Shown piece after piece: positions 1-11,230 of a DNA stretch of 64,000 bases. Origin of the DNA: Glandiceps talaboti (Eukaryota > Hemichordata > Enteropneusta > Spengelidae); assembly GCF_964340395.1 (NCBI RefSeq), contig NC_135571.1, positions 12,634,440-12,698,439 of the forward strand, read 5' to 3'. Position 1 is the stretch's first letter. Each line of letters opens with the position of its first letter. The translations under genes were made by a program, and so were the position numbers. Under the pieces are notes generated by a model, which saw only the letters and a program-made list of their open reading frames with translations, was not told the origin of the DNA and did no database searches.

Positions 1-267
1 TATATTCCTTTATTGGCTTTTCCTGCTTGTTTTATTTATTTTATTCAAATTTTATTAAAGAGGGTTAAAAATCATACAGATAACCTAGCTTCCAGGCCCA
101 GGGCCCTCTAAAGACAACAAAACAGGATAAGTAAAAAAACACAGAAATACAAGTATAAGACAAATAAAAAATACAATATACAAGATCAATAAAACATGGA
201 TGCAACATAGGACTCATTGTATGCTTCAAAGTACATGTAAACCTGGACTACTAACTAACCTTGTGAT
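1..267. other. Non-coding, no feature seen
   Basis: AT-rich sequence without a convincing reading frame, RNA gene or repeat that recurs elsewhere in the window. Confidence 0.5.
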
Positions 268-732
268 GTTAATGTTATTAAAAATTTAACCCACCTTAAA
301 CTTGGCCAAATCCTTGGCTGATCAATATACCAAACTCCAACGAGTCTTTGAATATGTCATACAAGTTGACTATTGGTAGTTGGAATATATTACTACATGT
401 ATTGGCTATTGGTAGTAACTTCAGCCCTTCACCACACCCAACAGCCCTTCGAAAATCCAAGGTTGGGGAAGGACTGAAGCCAAGTGGGGGTATTCCTTCA
501 AGCCCTGTTGCAAATACGACCAGGGCTTTCAGTGTAACCTCTGCTTCACCCTCTGTAAATTGGAAATAAAAGGAAATACACATGCTCTGATTATGTAATT
601 CAAGATTAAATTTTCAATTGCTTTACAACAGTAATTGTCACCCTTCCACATGCTATATATGCAACCCGAAATGAACTGAAAATACTTCCATGGATGGATG
701 GATGGATGGATAGAAGTTATTTATAGGTTATT
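268..732. repeat. Long dispersed repeat, copy A, left part
   Basis: This stretch is repeated almost base for base at 6477-6945 (copy B). It includes the GC-richer piece around 420-500, a (GGAT)n stretch near 690-710 and the end motif ATTTATAGGTTATT. Copy A is then interrupted by a DIRS-type element and resumes at about 2893. Short open frames here are shared with copy B but have no recognisable product. Confidence 0.85.
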
Positions 733-1468
733 AATGCCCGCGTGAGTAGGTCGCGTAATAGCGTGGACAACGATTGTCGCGTGAGATATCGTCCGTCTCT
801 GAACACGAAGGCTGGGCCCTCCCCAGACCCCTTCCTGATGCTAGCGTATTTCTCGTAGGCGCGGACAGCACATATGGATGAGTCAGAGGGCGCTATTTGG
901 ATGGCGTTACCGCGTCTGAAGGGGTCGGTCTTAGCCACCTTCACTACGACGACCAGAATGGTATCAAGGGAGATGTCCGATCCAAGTAATGTCTGTCTTC
1001 GAAGCGAGTAGGCGTGGGTGACGTAAATTCCCCTACCCGCAAGAACCCGAAGAATGCGAGCGTGCATGCTGACCACAGCATGATCTTATCATAGAGGTGA
1101 TAGCCTGGGTGCTCTCGTTGCGTGTTCTTCAACGTTCGCATGATTTCGATAGTTACGGGCAGACGTTGCCATGTCGCGTCCCCATGCTGACGTTTAATGC
1201 CTTGCAATGTTCGCCTTAGTATCAGATCGTCTGATATCGCATCCCCGTACCCTCGTTCGATGTGCCCATTCAGGATGGCAGCTAGGTATACCTTTATCGT
1301 TTTGTACGCGAGGTTCTGCCTTGCTAGGTGCGTTACAAATAGTACGGCTGACCGCTGTGTCAGTGGCAGTGGTTGTATATCGTAAGTTTTGCAGAAGTCT
1401 ACATACCGAGTTTGGCCGGTGTGATATGTCTTTCTGGTCATCGTGGCGATACTCAGTTTCATGTACAC
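733..1468 (-). pseudogene. DIRS tyrosine recombinase, frameshifted and C-terminally truncated
   Basis: The N-terminal SAM-like domain is recognisable from residue 1 (TRKTYHTGQTRYVDFC, then YLAAILNGHIERGYGDAI). The first catalytic Arg sits in the motif AFFGFLRVGEFT. The frame then shifts between about 1076 and 944. It continues in another frame through the motifs AKTDPFRRGNAIQI and FRDGRYLTRQSLS before running out at the element edge. The HxxR box and the nucleophilic Tyr expected downstream are absent, so this copy cannot encode a working recombinase. Confidence 0.78.
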
Positions 1469-2640
1469 CCTCGCATGTGTTGTGAGCCACTGTGTCTCGG
1501 CCGCGGTGGCAGGAGTGATTGTTCGTTGAGGTGTATGCTGGGTACGGCCGTTGCATGCTTGTCTGCTTCTGGTGCCAGCTGTCGGAAGCGGTCCATCTGT
1601 AAACGAGAGAGAGAATCAGCGATAGTGTTAGTAGTACCAGCAATGTGTCTGACCATGACATGGAAGTTGCCTTTGGCTGCTGTGAAGAATATTTCGCGAA
1701 TGAGGTGCATGATGCGGGGGCACGGCGTTGACCCTTTTTTCCAAATATTAACGACTGCTTCATTGTCGCAGTGGAACATTATTCTTTTAGGCCGAACATC
1801 CGGGTTTACCCAGGTGTAAGGGTTGGAGGCACGACTTTTGCATTGGTGTGCGAGGTGGCCTCCTTCTCCACACGTGTAGCACGAAGGCAGTAGCAAGTGG
1901 GGTGACAGTGTGAAGTGGTGTGTATCCAGGTTGACGTTCGGTGAGGACCAGTCGCGAAGGCCGACATAGCGGGCTGCTTCTTGGCGAAATGCGTGATCGT
2001 ACCCGAGCCAAGCCTCCGGCTTGTACGTATGTGCTTTGGAGACCATATAACGTAGGTAATTGAACAGGGGTATTGCCTCACTTGGAGAGTAGAATGAGCG
2101 ATAATCAGCGAAGATGGTGAAACATTCTAGCCACGTGTGGAAGTCTGTGACCTTTTTCTTTGTCTGGGACGTGTATGTTACAATGCCCTGTGAGTCCGGG
2201 TCGAAGGTGATATGAGAACTTCCGGGGTGAACGCTGGTGATGTTCACATCCGGATACGGTCCACTGGGTGGTAAAATTGACTGGAATGTGGGCGGCAGCG
2301 TGGCAGGATTTGGTCGGATGTGGTCCGAACTCGCCTCCGAGGCTGGTGACAGGGAGAGCGGATCCTGTGGACGAACGGGTTGGCTGTTATCGGTGGTCGA
2401 TTGTTTCATGCCTGGGATGGTACGTATGCGTAAGGCTATATCGACCCTCTCTTGGATGAGGGCGTCCAGTTGGGTCCAGCTGACGGTGATGCTGTCGCCC
2501 ATGGCAGCGTTTGTTGCCGTCGATGGGCTTTTTCCCGGTGACCGACGGTCGGAGGGGTGACCAGTTGAGCTGCTACTAGAGTTGTAGCGTGCAGGCGTCT
2601 TGCGGGCTCTTTTTGGTCGGCTGCCGGCGTTGTTAGGCAT
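1459..2640 (-). pseudogene. DIRS Gag-like / RNase H fusion frame (reverse transcriptase missing)
   Basis: Frame of 393 codons starting at the ATG at 2640. Residues 1-100 are basic and Ser/Pro-rich. Residues about 140-250 look Gag-like. A zinc knuckle C-x2-C-x4-H-x4-C lies near residue 255 (CYTCGEGGHLAHQCKSR). About 20 residues later the frame enters an RNase H segment with the acidic motif FHCDNEAVVNIW. Further on is the conserved end motif RHIAGTTNTIADSLSRL. In full DIRS elements the reverse transcriptase lies between these parts, so I read this as an in-frame deletion of that domain. The frame overlaps the recombinase frame by about 10 bases, as in DIRS elements. Whether it is still translated is unknown. 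Confidence 0.75.
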
Positions 2641-2892
2641 AGTGTGGTGTAAGGTAGTAGGCTGAGGTAGCTGCAGGCTGAAGTCAAGTTGTAAAAATGT
2701 TTGCCTACGGTGATGGTGCTTGTGTTCACTGTGCGAACGTTAGCAGGAAGAGGCTGAGCGGGGATGGGAGTTAATATATATATTAATGTAATAGGAGAAC
2801 AGTGTTTGGTTTCGGATTGCAGCCCGTGTATTTGATTGGAGTCATCCCCCTGGCATTAACCGCAATTATATGACGATGCTATAATCCCAACA

Positions 2893-4266
2893 TTTTAATA
2901 AATAGGAAGTTTTGTTTGTGACTTTTGTTGTTACTCATGCTATAACAATGACCACAATAAAGTGTGTAGTTTGCATATTGGAATGGTTATTGCATTCATT
3001 GTAAAGATAGTATTGCCATCATTACATTTGTACAATCTTTATGTCCAGCAGGAAAATTGGATACCCATTCCACTTGTGATATTTTTGCTTATTCTCAAGG
3101 CATTCATAATGGTACCACACTGAGTATTTATCACAAGCTAAGTACTCTTTGTTCTGGTCATATTTTGTATTGCAGATACAATATGTCTTTGGTCCATCTT
3201 TTGGACCAAGCTAAGAATCGCGTCAATATTTTTCTGGTGGTTTAATTTGTCCTGCTGTTCGTTTTTCAGTAGTTGATGCTTTTAGGGTGGTAATTAATTG
3301 CTCTTGGACGATTGAACTGCTGTTAACATATCCATTTGAATCATCATCTTTGGTTGTGCAAGTAATTTCTTTTTGAAGATTGATAATGTCAGAGTTTTTC
3401 TTTGACTGCAAATCACAATCATTGTTTTCCTTTGTCGCTGCACTATCTCTTGTAATGTTTCTAACATACTCTGTATGTTTGCTCTGTTTTCTTGCCAGAT
3501 TTGTTGTAAGTATTTCACTGATTTTCTGTCCCGTGATATTTGCCAGGAAGGGATTTAACAACTCTTTTCGAAAATCTTGTGTCCGACACATCTAGATGGT
3601 TTCTTGTCTGATGGCATCACAAACCAAATTTCTTCTGCTATCCTATTGAAATCTGTTTTCTTTACGATTTTGGATAAAATATTTTCCTTTATCAGCTGCA
3701 CTGTCTCTTGTAATGTTTCTAACATACTCTGTATGTTTCCTCTATTTTCTTGCCAGATTTGTTGTAAGTATTTCACTGATTTTCTGTCTTGTGACATTTG
3801 CCAGGAAAGGAATTTTGCAACTCTTTTCCAAAATCTTGTGTCCGACACATCTGGATGGTTTCTGGTGATGTCTGGAAGAGTCTGAGTTCACTGAACTTTG
3901 ATTACGTAACTAACATCCAGCTCTGACACTTAAGTAGAGCACATGTACCTTTGTTTGTATAGTAGCTAGTTCACAATGAAGGCATAGCCCTGAACTTCTA
4001 AAATGTGTCCAAAAGTAAAGTGCATGTTCAAAATTATATTGTTTTCCCATCCAAAGTTTCTATGCATAAGTAGAGATGTAACCCTACCTCTGTTTCCGGG
4101 TCAACTTGTAAAATAACAGCATTAAAGATACTTCATATGGAGAGCTGTAGTGTTGAAAGTGTCAATTCTATCAAAGCTGCTAAGACTCTGACAACCACTT
4201 CATGGGGAGCAGTGAAGTTTCTTGTTTAATTATGCAAATTTACTATGAATAGATAACTCACTAACT
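2893..4266. repeat. Long dispersed repeat, copy A, right part
   Basis: Continues copy A after the DIRS insertion. 2893-3680 matches 6941-8075 of copy B, apart from the minisatellite expansion there. 3700-3868 repeats the segment at 3440-3600 inside the same copy. 3871-4266 matches 13311-13705, on the far side of the PIF1 element, so copy B is split by later insertions. A broken protein frame runs through it on the minus strand. Confidence 0.8.
3090..3868 (-). pseudogene. Broken Myb-like / PHD-finger protein frame, copy A
   Basis: Minus-strand relic in several frames. The N-terminal part carries a helix-rich Myb/SANT-like segment (RFWKRVAKFLSWQ, then DRKSVKYLQQIWQENR) that appears twice because of an internal duplication. 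The C-terminal part, near 3115-3175, encodes a PHD-like Cys pattern: C-x-C, then LACDK, then WYHYEC. The expected Cys after LACDK is Tyr here. Stops and frameshifts separate the pieces. The same protein is found in copy B, so it belongs to a repeat family and not to a single-copy host gene. The family was not identified. Confidence 0.6.
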
Positions 4267-4632
4267 TGAGGTTAGGGGCCGTGTCATTTTAAAACTGACG
4301 CACGACAAACGTAATTCCTTCGTATTTGTTGAGACCCCCCCTTCCCCCCCCCCCCCCAAAAGAAATTTCTTATTGCAAAATGGGAAAATTCACGACGTCA
4401 GTGGAACACGTCATACACACACACACATACACAACATCCATATATAGCTACATTGAAGCAAATCAGACACACAACAAACACAATTTGCAAGGCGTTCATT
4501 CAAGTATTATTGTTTTTTGATCCATAATAGCTCGTTTTTACTAGTAGCAGTTCTGCAACACTTTTGTAACTTTTCGTTTTTATACATGTGTCCGTACTTT
4601 GTGAGTGTTTTACCAGTCTTCAAATGTTGCCT
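4267..4632. other. Non-coding with a C-homopolymer and CA-rich tract
   Basis: Contains a run of C near 4338-4357 and a short (CA)n near 4416-4430. No gene, RNA or TIR was seen. It separates repeat copy A from the C2H2-type gene relic. Confidence 0.4.
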
Positions 4633-6406
4633 TCATGTTTTTTGTTTTTTACGTTTACGTAATTTGTGATCAGTTTTATCACGATGCACTCTCAGATAAT
4701 ACTGTGTTGGTGCAACAAAATCACATGTCGTCCCGTCGGACTTCTGGTAACCACACTTGTATACTTGCGGGGAGTCTGAGTGTGTATCTTTTCCTCTCTT
4801 TCTAGACTCTTTCTTTCTTTCTGCTTTTCTTTGTGCTTGATGAACGAGCAAGTTGTGTCTCGATCTCCAGGTCGGACTTTGAGTTGAACACGTACTTACA
4901 TCCACGACTACATATTGTGCTTTCACCCTCATTACTTCGTTGCACGACACTTGGACATACGACATTAATAAACGACTGAGCCACCGAAGCTGTTTCTTCA
5001 CGCGACATTTCACTGTAGGCCTCCTCAGCCTCATGAAGTGTTGCATACTTCTTTCGTAAAAAAAGCCGACATCGCTCCCGACATGCCCCTTCTGCAAAAG
5101 AAAGATATATAAGCAAAATGGGAGTACCAAGTGCCAAAATGGCATGCACTGTATAAATATATTGTTGTCACTCATGGTGTCACACAAGTGGACTCGGGAG
5201 GCATACTAGAAACAAAATTAACAATCAATACTAAATTTATGGAAAAACATAAGAAATCATACTACATGTATTAGATTTTGAAACAAATAAATTAACAACC
5301 TGCATCACGGAAGTATGGTTCAAGAGAGTATTAAAGTAATACAGAATCATGTTAAATATTCCAAAACCTTCAGTCTACCATGTATACATTAACATGCCAA
5401 TAAAATAATTCCAATAATATGTAATGTAATAACATTTAAAATTTGATACTAACAACTACACATCGAACTAGTGCCATGCATTTCTCACCTGATCTTTTGC
5501 CAAGTCCAGCACCTTTACTAATGTATTCAGTGCATTTCCCCCAAATGCAGACTGTTTATTTGCTGGCCACACTATATTGGTCGTTGGGTCCGTTGTGTAA
5601 AACAACGCTATGTATTTTATGAGCAATTTTGTCTCTAAGTCTTCCCAAGCACCCACTCTCGTTTGACCTCCCTATTACAAGAAAATGTTTAAAAATTGTG
5701 GTATTACTAGTAATGCAGTGGGTTACGAACAGAGGAGTACATGAAAGAGGGATGACACATACATAAGATAGTATAAGACCTCCATACATAAACTGATTAG
5801 TAATGGTGAACATTTACCTATTTATTGAAATCCAATCGTGTTTTGGCCTTGCTATGACACAATTCACCATCAGATTCGCCATCTTTTACATGTCGCTTTG
5901 CAAGTGGCTGTGGGGTACTTCCCTCAGATATATGTGATCTGCGCATACTAGTAAAGTCTGTTGAAAATAAGCAATTTACAATGTGAGATATGAAGGTTGT
6001 CACTTGGTTTAAAACTGAACGTTGATCGCACTCGGTGATGTAAAAATGTAAGAGTACACTAACAGCCTGAGCCATCATTGGCATCAACGGTCGACGATCA
6101 AGTGACTTCGCGTCACGGTGTGCATGCACAATTACAATGGGTAGCCATGCAATGTCTGTAACTCGCTAGAAAATTAAGACTGGAAAAGCAGCAATCGGGG
6201 GTTTGAATCCACTCAATTTGGTCAATATACATTCGAAGTGTGCACAAATATCGACTTTTGAGTGCCATTTGGCTACCAGTTTGCTCCCTGGCTCTTCTTA
6301 TACATCCCGGGCAGTCCCGGGCGGCATTTAGTACTAATAGTAGGACCCCGGTCGCCATCTTGAAAACATCGAAAATCAACAAAAAGTAATGACAATTTAT
6401 ACACAT
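4633..6406 (-). pseudogene. Degenerate multi-exon gene with C2H2-type zinc fingers
   Basis: Minus-strand exon-like blocks with plausible splice sites: about 6406-6180 (starts MATGVLLLV), 6165-5958, 5957-5819 (basic), 5671-5489 (acceptor TAATAG, donor CAG/GTGAGA) and 5091-4633 (acceptor TTTTGCAG). The last block encodes two zinc-finger-like Cys/His patterns, CSRGCKYVFNSKSDLE... and YKCGY...TTCDF...YYLRVHRDKTDH. The first finger is split by a frameshift near 4868: its Cys half and its His half (RHNLLVH) lie in different frames. A TAG falls at the end of the 5957-5819 block, and phases between the last two blocks do not agree. It may be a dead host gene or a transposon gene; the product was not recognised. 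Confidence 0.45.
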
Positions 6407-7085
6407 TATACGACGGGGTATTTGGAAGATCGCTGCAGAGCAACGAAATTCACAACGATAATTAATAGATGTTGTGATGTCGATGTTATTAAAAATTTAA
6501 CCCACCTTAAACTTGGCCAAATCCTTGGCTTTTCAGTACACCAAACTCCAACGAGTCTTTAAATATGTTATACGAGTTGACAATAGGCAGTTTAAGTATA
6601 TTAGCACATGTATTGGCTATTGGTAGTTACTTCAGCCCTTCCCCACACCCATCAGCCCTTCGAAAATCCAAGGTGGGGGAAGGACTGAAGCCAAGTGGGG
6701 GGTATTCCTTCAATCCCTGTGGCAAATATGACCAAGTCCTTCGATGTGACCTCTGCTTCACCCTTTGTAAATTGGAAATAAAAGGAAATACACATGCTCT
6801 GATTATGTAATTCAAGATTAAATTTTCAATTGCTTTACAGTAATTGTCACCCTTCCACATGCTATATATGCAACCTGAAATGAACTGAAAATACTTCCAT
6901 GGATGGATGGATGGATGGATAGAAGTTATTTATAGGTTATTTTAATAAATAGGAAGATTTCTTTGTGACTTACGTTTTTACTCCTGCTATAACAATGACC
7001 ACAATAAAGTGTGTAGCTCGCATATTGGAATGGTGATTCCATTCATTGTAAAGATAGTATTGCCATCATTACATTTGTACAATCT

Positions 7086-8214
7086 TTATGTCCAACGGAA
7101 TAATTGGATACCCCTTCCACTTGTGATATTTTTGCTTAACCCAAGGCATTCATAATGGTACCACCCGGGGCATTCATAATGGTACCACTCGGGGCATTCA
7201 TAATGGTACCATCCCGGGCATTCATAATGGTACCACCCGGGGCATTCATAATGGTACCACTCGGGGCATTCATAATGGTACCACCCCGGGCATTCATAAT
7301 GGTACCACCCCGGGCATTCATAATGGTACCACCCCGGGCATTCATAATGGTACCACCCAAGGCATTCATAATGGTACCACCCGGGCATTCATAATGGTAC
7401 CACCCAAGGCATTCATAATGGTATCACCCAAGGCATTCATAATGGTACCACCCGGGCATTCATAATGGTACCACCCAAGGCATTCATAATGGTACCACCC
7501 AAGGCATTCATAATGGTACCACCTGGGGCATTTATCACAAGCTAAGTACTCTTTGGTTCGGTCATATTTTGTATTGCAGATACAATATGTCTTCAATTCA
7601 CCTTTTGGACCAAGCCAAAAATCACATCAAAATTTTTCTTGTGGTTTAATTTGTCTGGCTGTTCGTTTTTTAATAGTTGATACCTTTAGGGTGGTAATTA
7701 ATTGCTTTTGGACGATTGAACTGCTGTTAACATATCCATTTGAATCATCATCTTTGGTTGTGCAAGTAATTTCTTTTTGAAGAGTGTTTCTTTGACTGCA
7801 AATCACAATCGTTGTTTTCCTTTACTCGACTGCGCTATCTCTTGTAATGTTTCTAACATACTCTGTATGTTTGCTCTATTTTCTCGCCAGCTTTGTTGTA
7901 AGTATTTCACTGATTTTCTGTCACGTGATATTTGCCAGGAAAGAGATTTTGCAACTCTTTCCCAAAACCTTGTGTCTGACATATCTGGATGTTTCTTGTC
8001 TGAGGGCATCACAAACCAAATTTCTTCTGCTATCCCATTGAAATCTGTTTTCTTTACGATTTTGGATAAAATATTTTCCTTTAGCTTTCTGCTTCAGAGT
8101 TATTACATTCCCATGTTGCATCACTCTCGTTATTAAAAGCTGTTCCTGTTTCTGTTAGTTTGATCTTTCTCCCATATCTTGTGGATATCTTGGGGTCTTT
8201 CTTCTTTGATGCCA
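7086..8214 (-). pseudogene. Broken Myb-like / PHD-finger protein frame, copy B
   Basis: The frame may begin at the ATG near 8214 with a basic N-terminus (MASKKKDPKIS). It continues through the Myb/SANT-like segment (RFWERVAKSLSWQ, DRKSVKYLQQSWREN) near 7990-7850 and reaches a PHD-finger-like segment near 7590-7530 (YCICNTKYD, then LACDKCPRWYHYECLG). Unlike copy A, the CDKC cysteine is intact. Several frameshifts separate these blocks. After the WYHYEC box the frame enters an in-frame tandem array. The role is unknown; PHD fingers usually bind histone tails, and here the protein looks transposon-borne. Confidence 0.6.
7137..7535 (-). repeat. 24-bp coding minisatellite from a PHD-finger segment
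   Basis: About 16 units of roughly 24 bp, each containing GGCATTCATAATGGTACC (a KpnI site in every unit). Read on the minus strand in the PHD frame, each unit is eight codons, WYHYEC(L/P)G. Copy A has a single such unit at the same place, so the array is a local expansion of a coding segment. A few units have lost a base, so the frame changes within the array. Confidence 0.9.
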
Positions 8215-9022
8215 TTATCTTCTTATAAATTTGATTTGATTGCTAGTGACTAGTTTATTTTCTTCCTAAGTACTAACAATTTCTTCAGGTAGCAACTGAG
8301 CAAACTGACATCTAAGTTACAACGTAGTTACAACCTTTCGTGATTACAACGTAAAACTGAAATAAAAGGACACAGGAATAAATAAGAATCACTGTTCTAT
8401 TCAAAGAGATTATTAAGGTACGACCTTGATAAAACTTAAACTGTTATTTCTTTCCTAAATGGTTTTATTCTTGTCTATGACAGTCCTAATACAGAACAAT
8501 GACGTTATTATAGGGATTATAAAATCGGTAGTGATGTCATACCCCCCTACATACATACAATACATCTTCTCCTGGAGACCTTTGGGCTGTTGCTGATGTC
8601 CCTTCTGCAAAGACATGTGGATATTGCATTTCATTGGCAGTAGCAATTGTCTTGGCAAGCTTTACACCTAAGTCTTCTTTGGTATTTCTTGATGTGTAAT
8701 GCACATGGTATGCCTAGACTCTCTCGCAGTCCTCGGAGCTTCGCTTTACTAAAATCGACGCTAAATGAATTATTTTGTATGTACCGATACCATCTACATA
8801 ACATACTCCATCGTACTCGAACAACCTTGTACTGTGCGCCCTCATCGACTGCGACGCTCCGTATTTTCGCGAAGTCCAAGGCCCGTAGCACACTTATTTG
8901 ACATGTCTACCGTTGTCAGATGCGCAGCGTGGTATAATATCGCAAGTGCACGACTGTTTCTTTATTGGCAAGGATGACAGTGTCAGTAAAAGTATATGTC
9001 ATGGAACTCCGATGATACTCAC

Positions 9023-9785
9023 CTGGTAGAAACACATTTTAGCATGCCAGTCTTCTATTTTGGGTATGCATTCTTTCAACTTTTCTCCATCTTCCTCCGC
9101 ACCGACGGCTCTTAGAAGTTTAGAACCGTACGCACGCTCTCGTGTTAACTGATCGCCACCGAAGAGGAAACTGTCGTCCACATCATCAGTTGTCTGATTA
9201 GCTTTCGATTTCCATTCCCGTTTCCAGTTACAAAGTAGATCCATTATTTCTAACATGTCACTGTGCTTCGCTGAATTCTTAAATATTACTTCAAGCATCA
9301 CTCGTTCACTGCGTTGCCGCATTTCAGTGGAATGTTCATGGTTAATATGTTGCGGAATGGATGATAATACATTTTCCAAGCATGGCATACGTTTCTGTAG
9401 TATTCGGCTGGAAAGAATAGCGATATCCCGGGCTAATGAGTGGTGGTCCTCCTGGGTAGGTAGCCATGTGCTATTATCCAGTTCTCTTACATCACACCGT
9501 GGGCTTATATTCTGTAAGTCTGTAGCGTGTACACGATCGAGAACTGCTTGCGAGTTGAACCAATGATAATCTACATTCTGTCGTTCTTTCATTCTTCTCA
9601 CCTTCTTCAACCCATCTATGTTATCACCGATTATACTGAAAGACTTATTTCCTTTGATCCAACTCACTACATCTTTCGTATTATCTTCACCGAGATGTTG
9701 TAAATATGTATGCGCTATTGGTAAGGAAGATGCCACATTGACTTTATTCAGTCGTCGATAGGTCTAACGGGAACAATAAATAAAA

Positions 9786-9816
<31 letters not shown>

Positions 9817-11230
9817 AGTAGTACGGACTGTAATATGTGAAAAGTGTATTTAGGGTATCAGCAACCGTACGATGTATTTAAAATTACATCTATTGTTGTT
9901 GGTATAATTACGTATTTTCATAATATCATTATAAAGTATAGCAGTAGTAACTATACGGACAGTAATGATAGACAAAACAAGCTTGTAATATAGATTTAGT
10001 CATATATAAACAACAATTGGAAAACGTATAACTTCCCAGATTAACGAATAAAATTAAATAAATAAATAAATAAATGAATAAATAAATAAATAAATAAAGT
10101 AGTATGTACTGTAACATGTGAAAAGTGTATTTAGGGTATCAGCAACCATACAATGTATTTAAAATTGCGTCTATTGTTGTTGGTATAATTACGTATTTTC
10201 ATAATATCATTATAAAGTATAGCAGTAGCAACTATACGGACAGTAATGATAGACAAAACAAGCTTGTAATATAGATTTAGTCATATATAAACAACAATTG
10301 GAAAACGTATAACTTCACAGATTAACGAATAAAATGAAACAAATAATAAATAACTTAATACCATTGCAACGATATATTTCTAGGTTTTAAAGAATACTGT
10401 AGGCAAGTGAAATGTACTGTGGCAATTAAAAGCGTGTGTACGTAACTGTAAATGTATTTAATGTTAGTGTATTTACAGGTAATTTGTATCGAGTTTGCCA
10501 TCTGTTACTTAAATCATTTTGAGCCGTAATGATACATTTGGATTTAGATTAGATTTATGGTGGAGTCACTTTTGTTACACAATATTGGGTGATAAAGGTG
10601 AATATGTTCCGAGAAGTCGCACACCTGCTAGTCTACATCCACTACGTCCACCATGGACATAGAACCAAGGACGTAGACATGTAGGTATGAGTTCGTATCC
10701 AACTACGATATTGACTGTAGTCTAGATCGATGTTTTGTACACACATGCAAACTTCACATGACAACTTCACATTTGTATTGAAAACTATTCCCAAAATCAT
10801 TGTTTATCAATCATACGATAACACTTACCGGTGACTTTGGCTTAGGAAGGATTTTCCTCATATGAGCACCACTGCCCGTTGGTAGTGCGGCAAAAATATT
10901 TGGAGTATGGGTAGGCGTACGTGGTGTACTCACGTCTGTAAAAGTCAGCGTTCTTGGCCTTTTCTTTTGTGGTGTCAATTTCGTTGGTGTCTTTCGTATT
11001 AGTGGTCTTTTCATCTGGTTCCTCGTGCCTTCGCCCGCGTCAAATCGACAATCCAGTTCATGGAGTCTTTTCACTGTGCCCAAAACAATGTTGTGGCATT
11101 TTCGACATATATTTCCCTCTTCCATCGAGAAAGTGGGTAGCGCTCTTCGGATTTTAGCAACAAGATCTTTTTCAGTTGCAAATCTAGATGTCAGTTTGAA
11201 CCTCTTGACACTAAATTGGCCACATGACAC
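9023..11230 (-). CDS. DUF6589-like transposon protein, two exons, 3' incomplete
   Basis: Exon 1 runs 11230-10829 (ATG at 11230, donor CCG/GTAAGT). It encodes a Cys-containing N-terminal part with C-x2-C (ICRKCHNIVLG) and a Pro/Thr/Lys-rich basic linker. Exon 2 runs 9765-9023 (acceptor CCGTTAG, donor CAG/GTGAGT), and both ends are phase 0, so the join is in frame. Exon 2 carries the family's marks: SIIGDNIDGLKK with a following HWFNSQAVLDRV, and FGGDQLTRERAYG followed by IEDWHAKMCFYQ. DUF6589 proteins are widespread in animals and fungi and their enzymatic role is not established. Here the gene is bounded by TIRs and a target duplication, which supports a transposon function. No exon follows 9023 before the TIR, so this copy probably lacks the C-terminus. 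Confidence 0.72.
9776..10340. repeat. 281-bp tandem duplication with (AAAT)n heads
   Basis: Two copies of a 281-bp unit, each starting with (AAAT)n and followed by the same sequence (for example TGTGAAAAGTGTATTTAGGG). They lie in the intron of the DUF6589-like gene and differ at only a few positions, so the duplication is recent. Confidence 0.9.

Larger units (their letters stand above)
733..2894 (-). mobile_element. Internally deleted DIRS-type tyrosine-recombinase retroelement
   Basis: Seen: on the minus strand, a Gag-like region with a CCHC zinc knuckle runs into an RNase H segment and then into a tyrosine recombinase N-terminal region in another frame. This order is typical of DIRS retroelements. 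The reverse transcriptase core expected between Gag and RNase H is absent, so the copy is internally deleted. The recombinase stops before its HxxR and Tyr active-site block, so the other end is also truncated. Boundaries come from copy B (about 6935-6955), where the two flanks join directly. The only ambiguity is a shared ATT, with no target duplication, as expected for recombinase-mediated insertion. A short inverted match TTAATGCC lies near both ends. Confidence 0.8.
6477..8215. repeat. Long dispersed repeat, copy B
   Basis: Second copy of the repeat at 268-732 plus 2893-3700. It is uninterrupted where copy A has the DIRS insertion, which gives the empty site near 6940. It carries an expanded 24-bp minisatellite at 7137-7535. 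After 8215 it gives way to about 220 bp of unique sequence and then to the TIR-bounded PIF1 element. Sequence matching the end of copy A resumes at 13311. Confidence 0.85.

Noticed and set aside
1194-1819. Other open frames across the DIRS element
   Set aside because: They overlap the Gag/RNase H and recombinase frames and carry no motif.
7155-7394. Plus-strand and second minus-strand frames over the 24-bp array
   Set aside because: Only the minus-strand WYHYEC frame agrees with the PHD segment and with copy A. The others are shadows.
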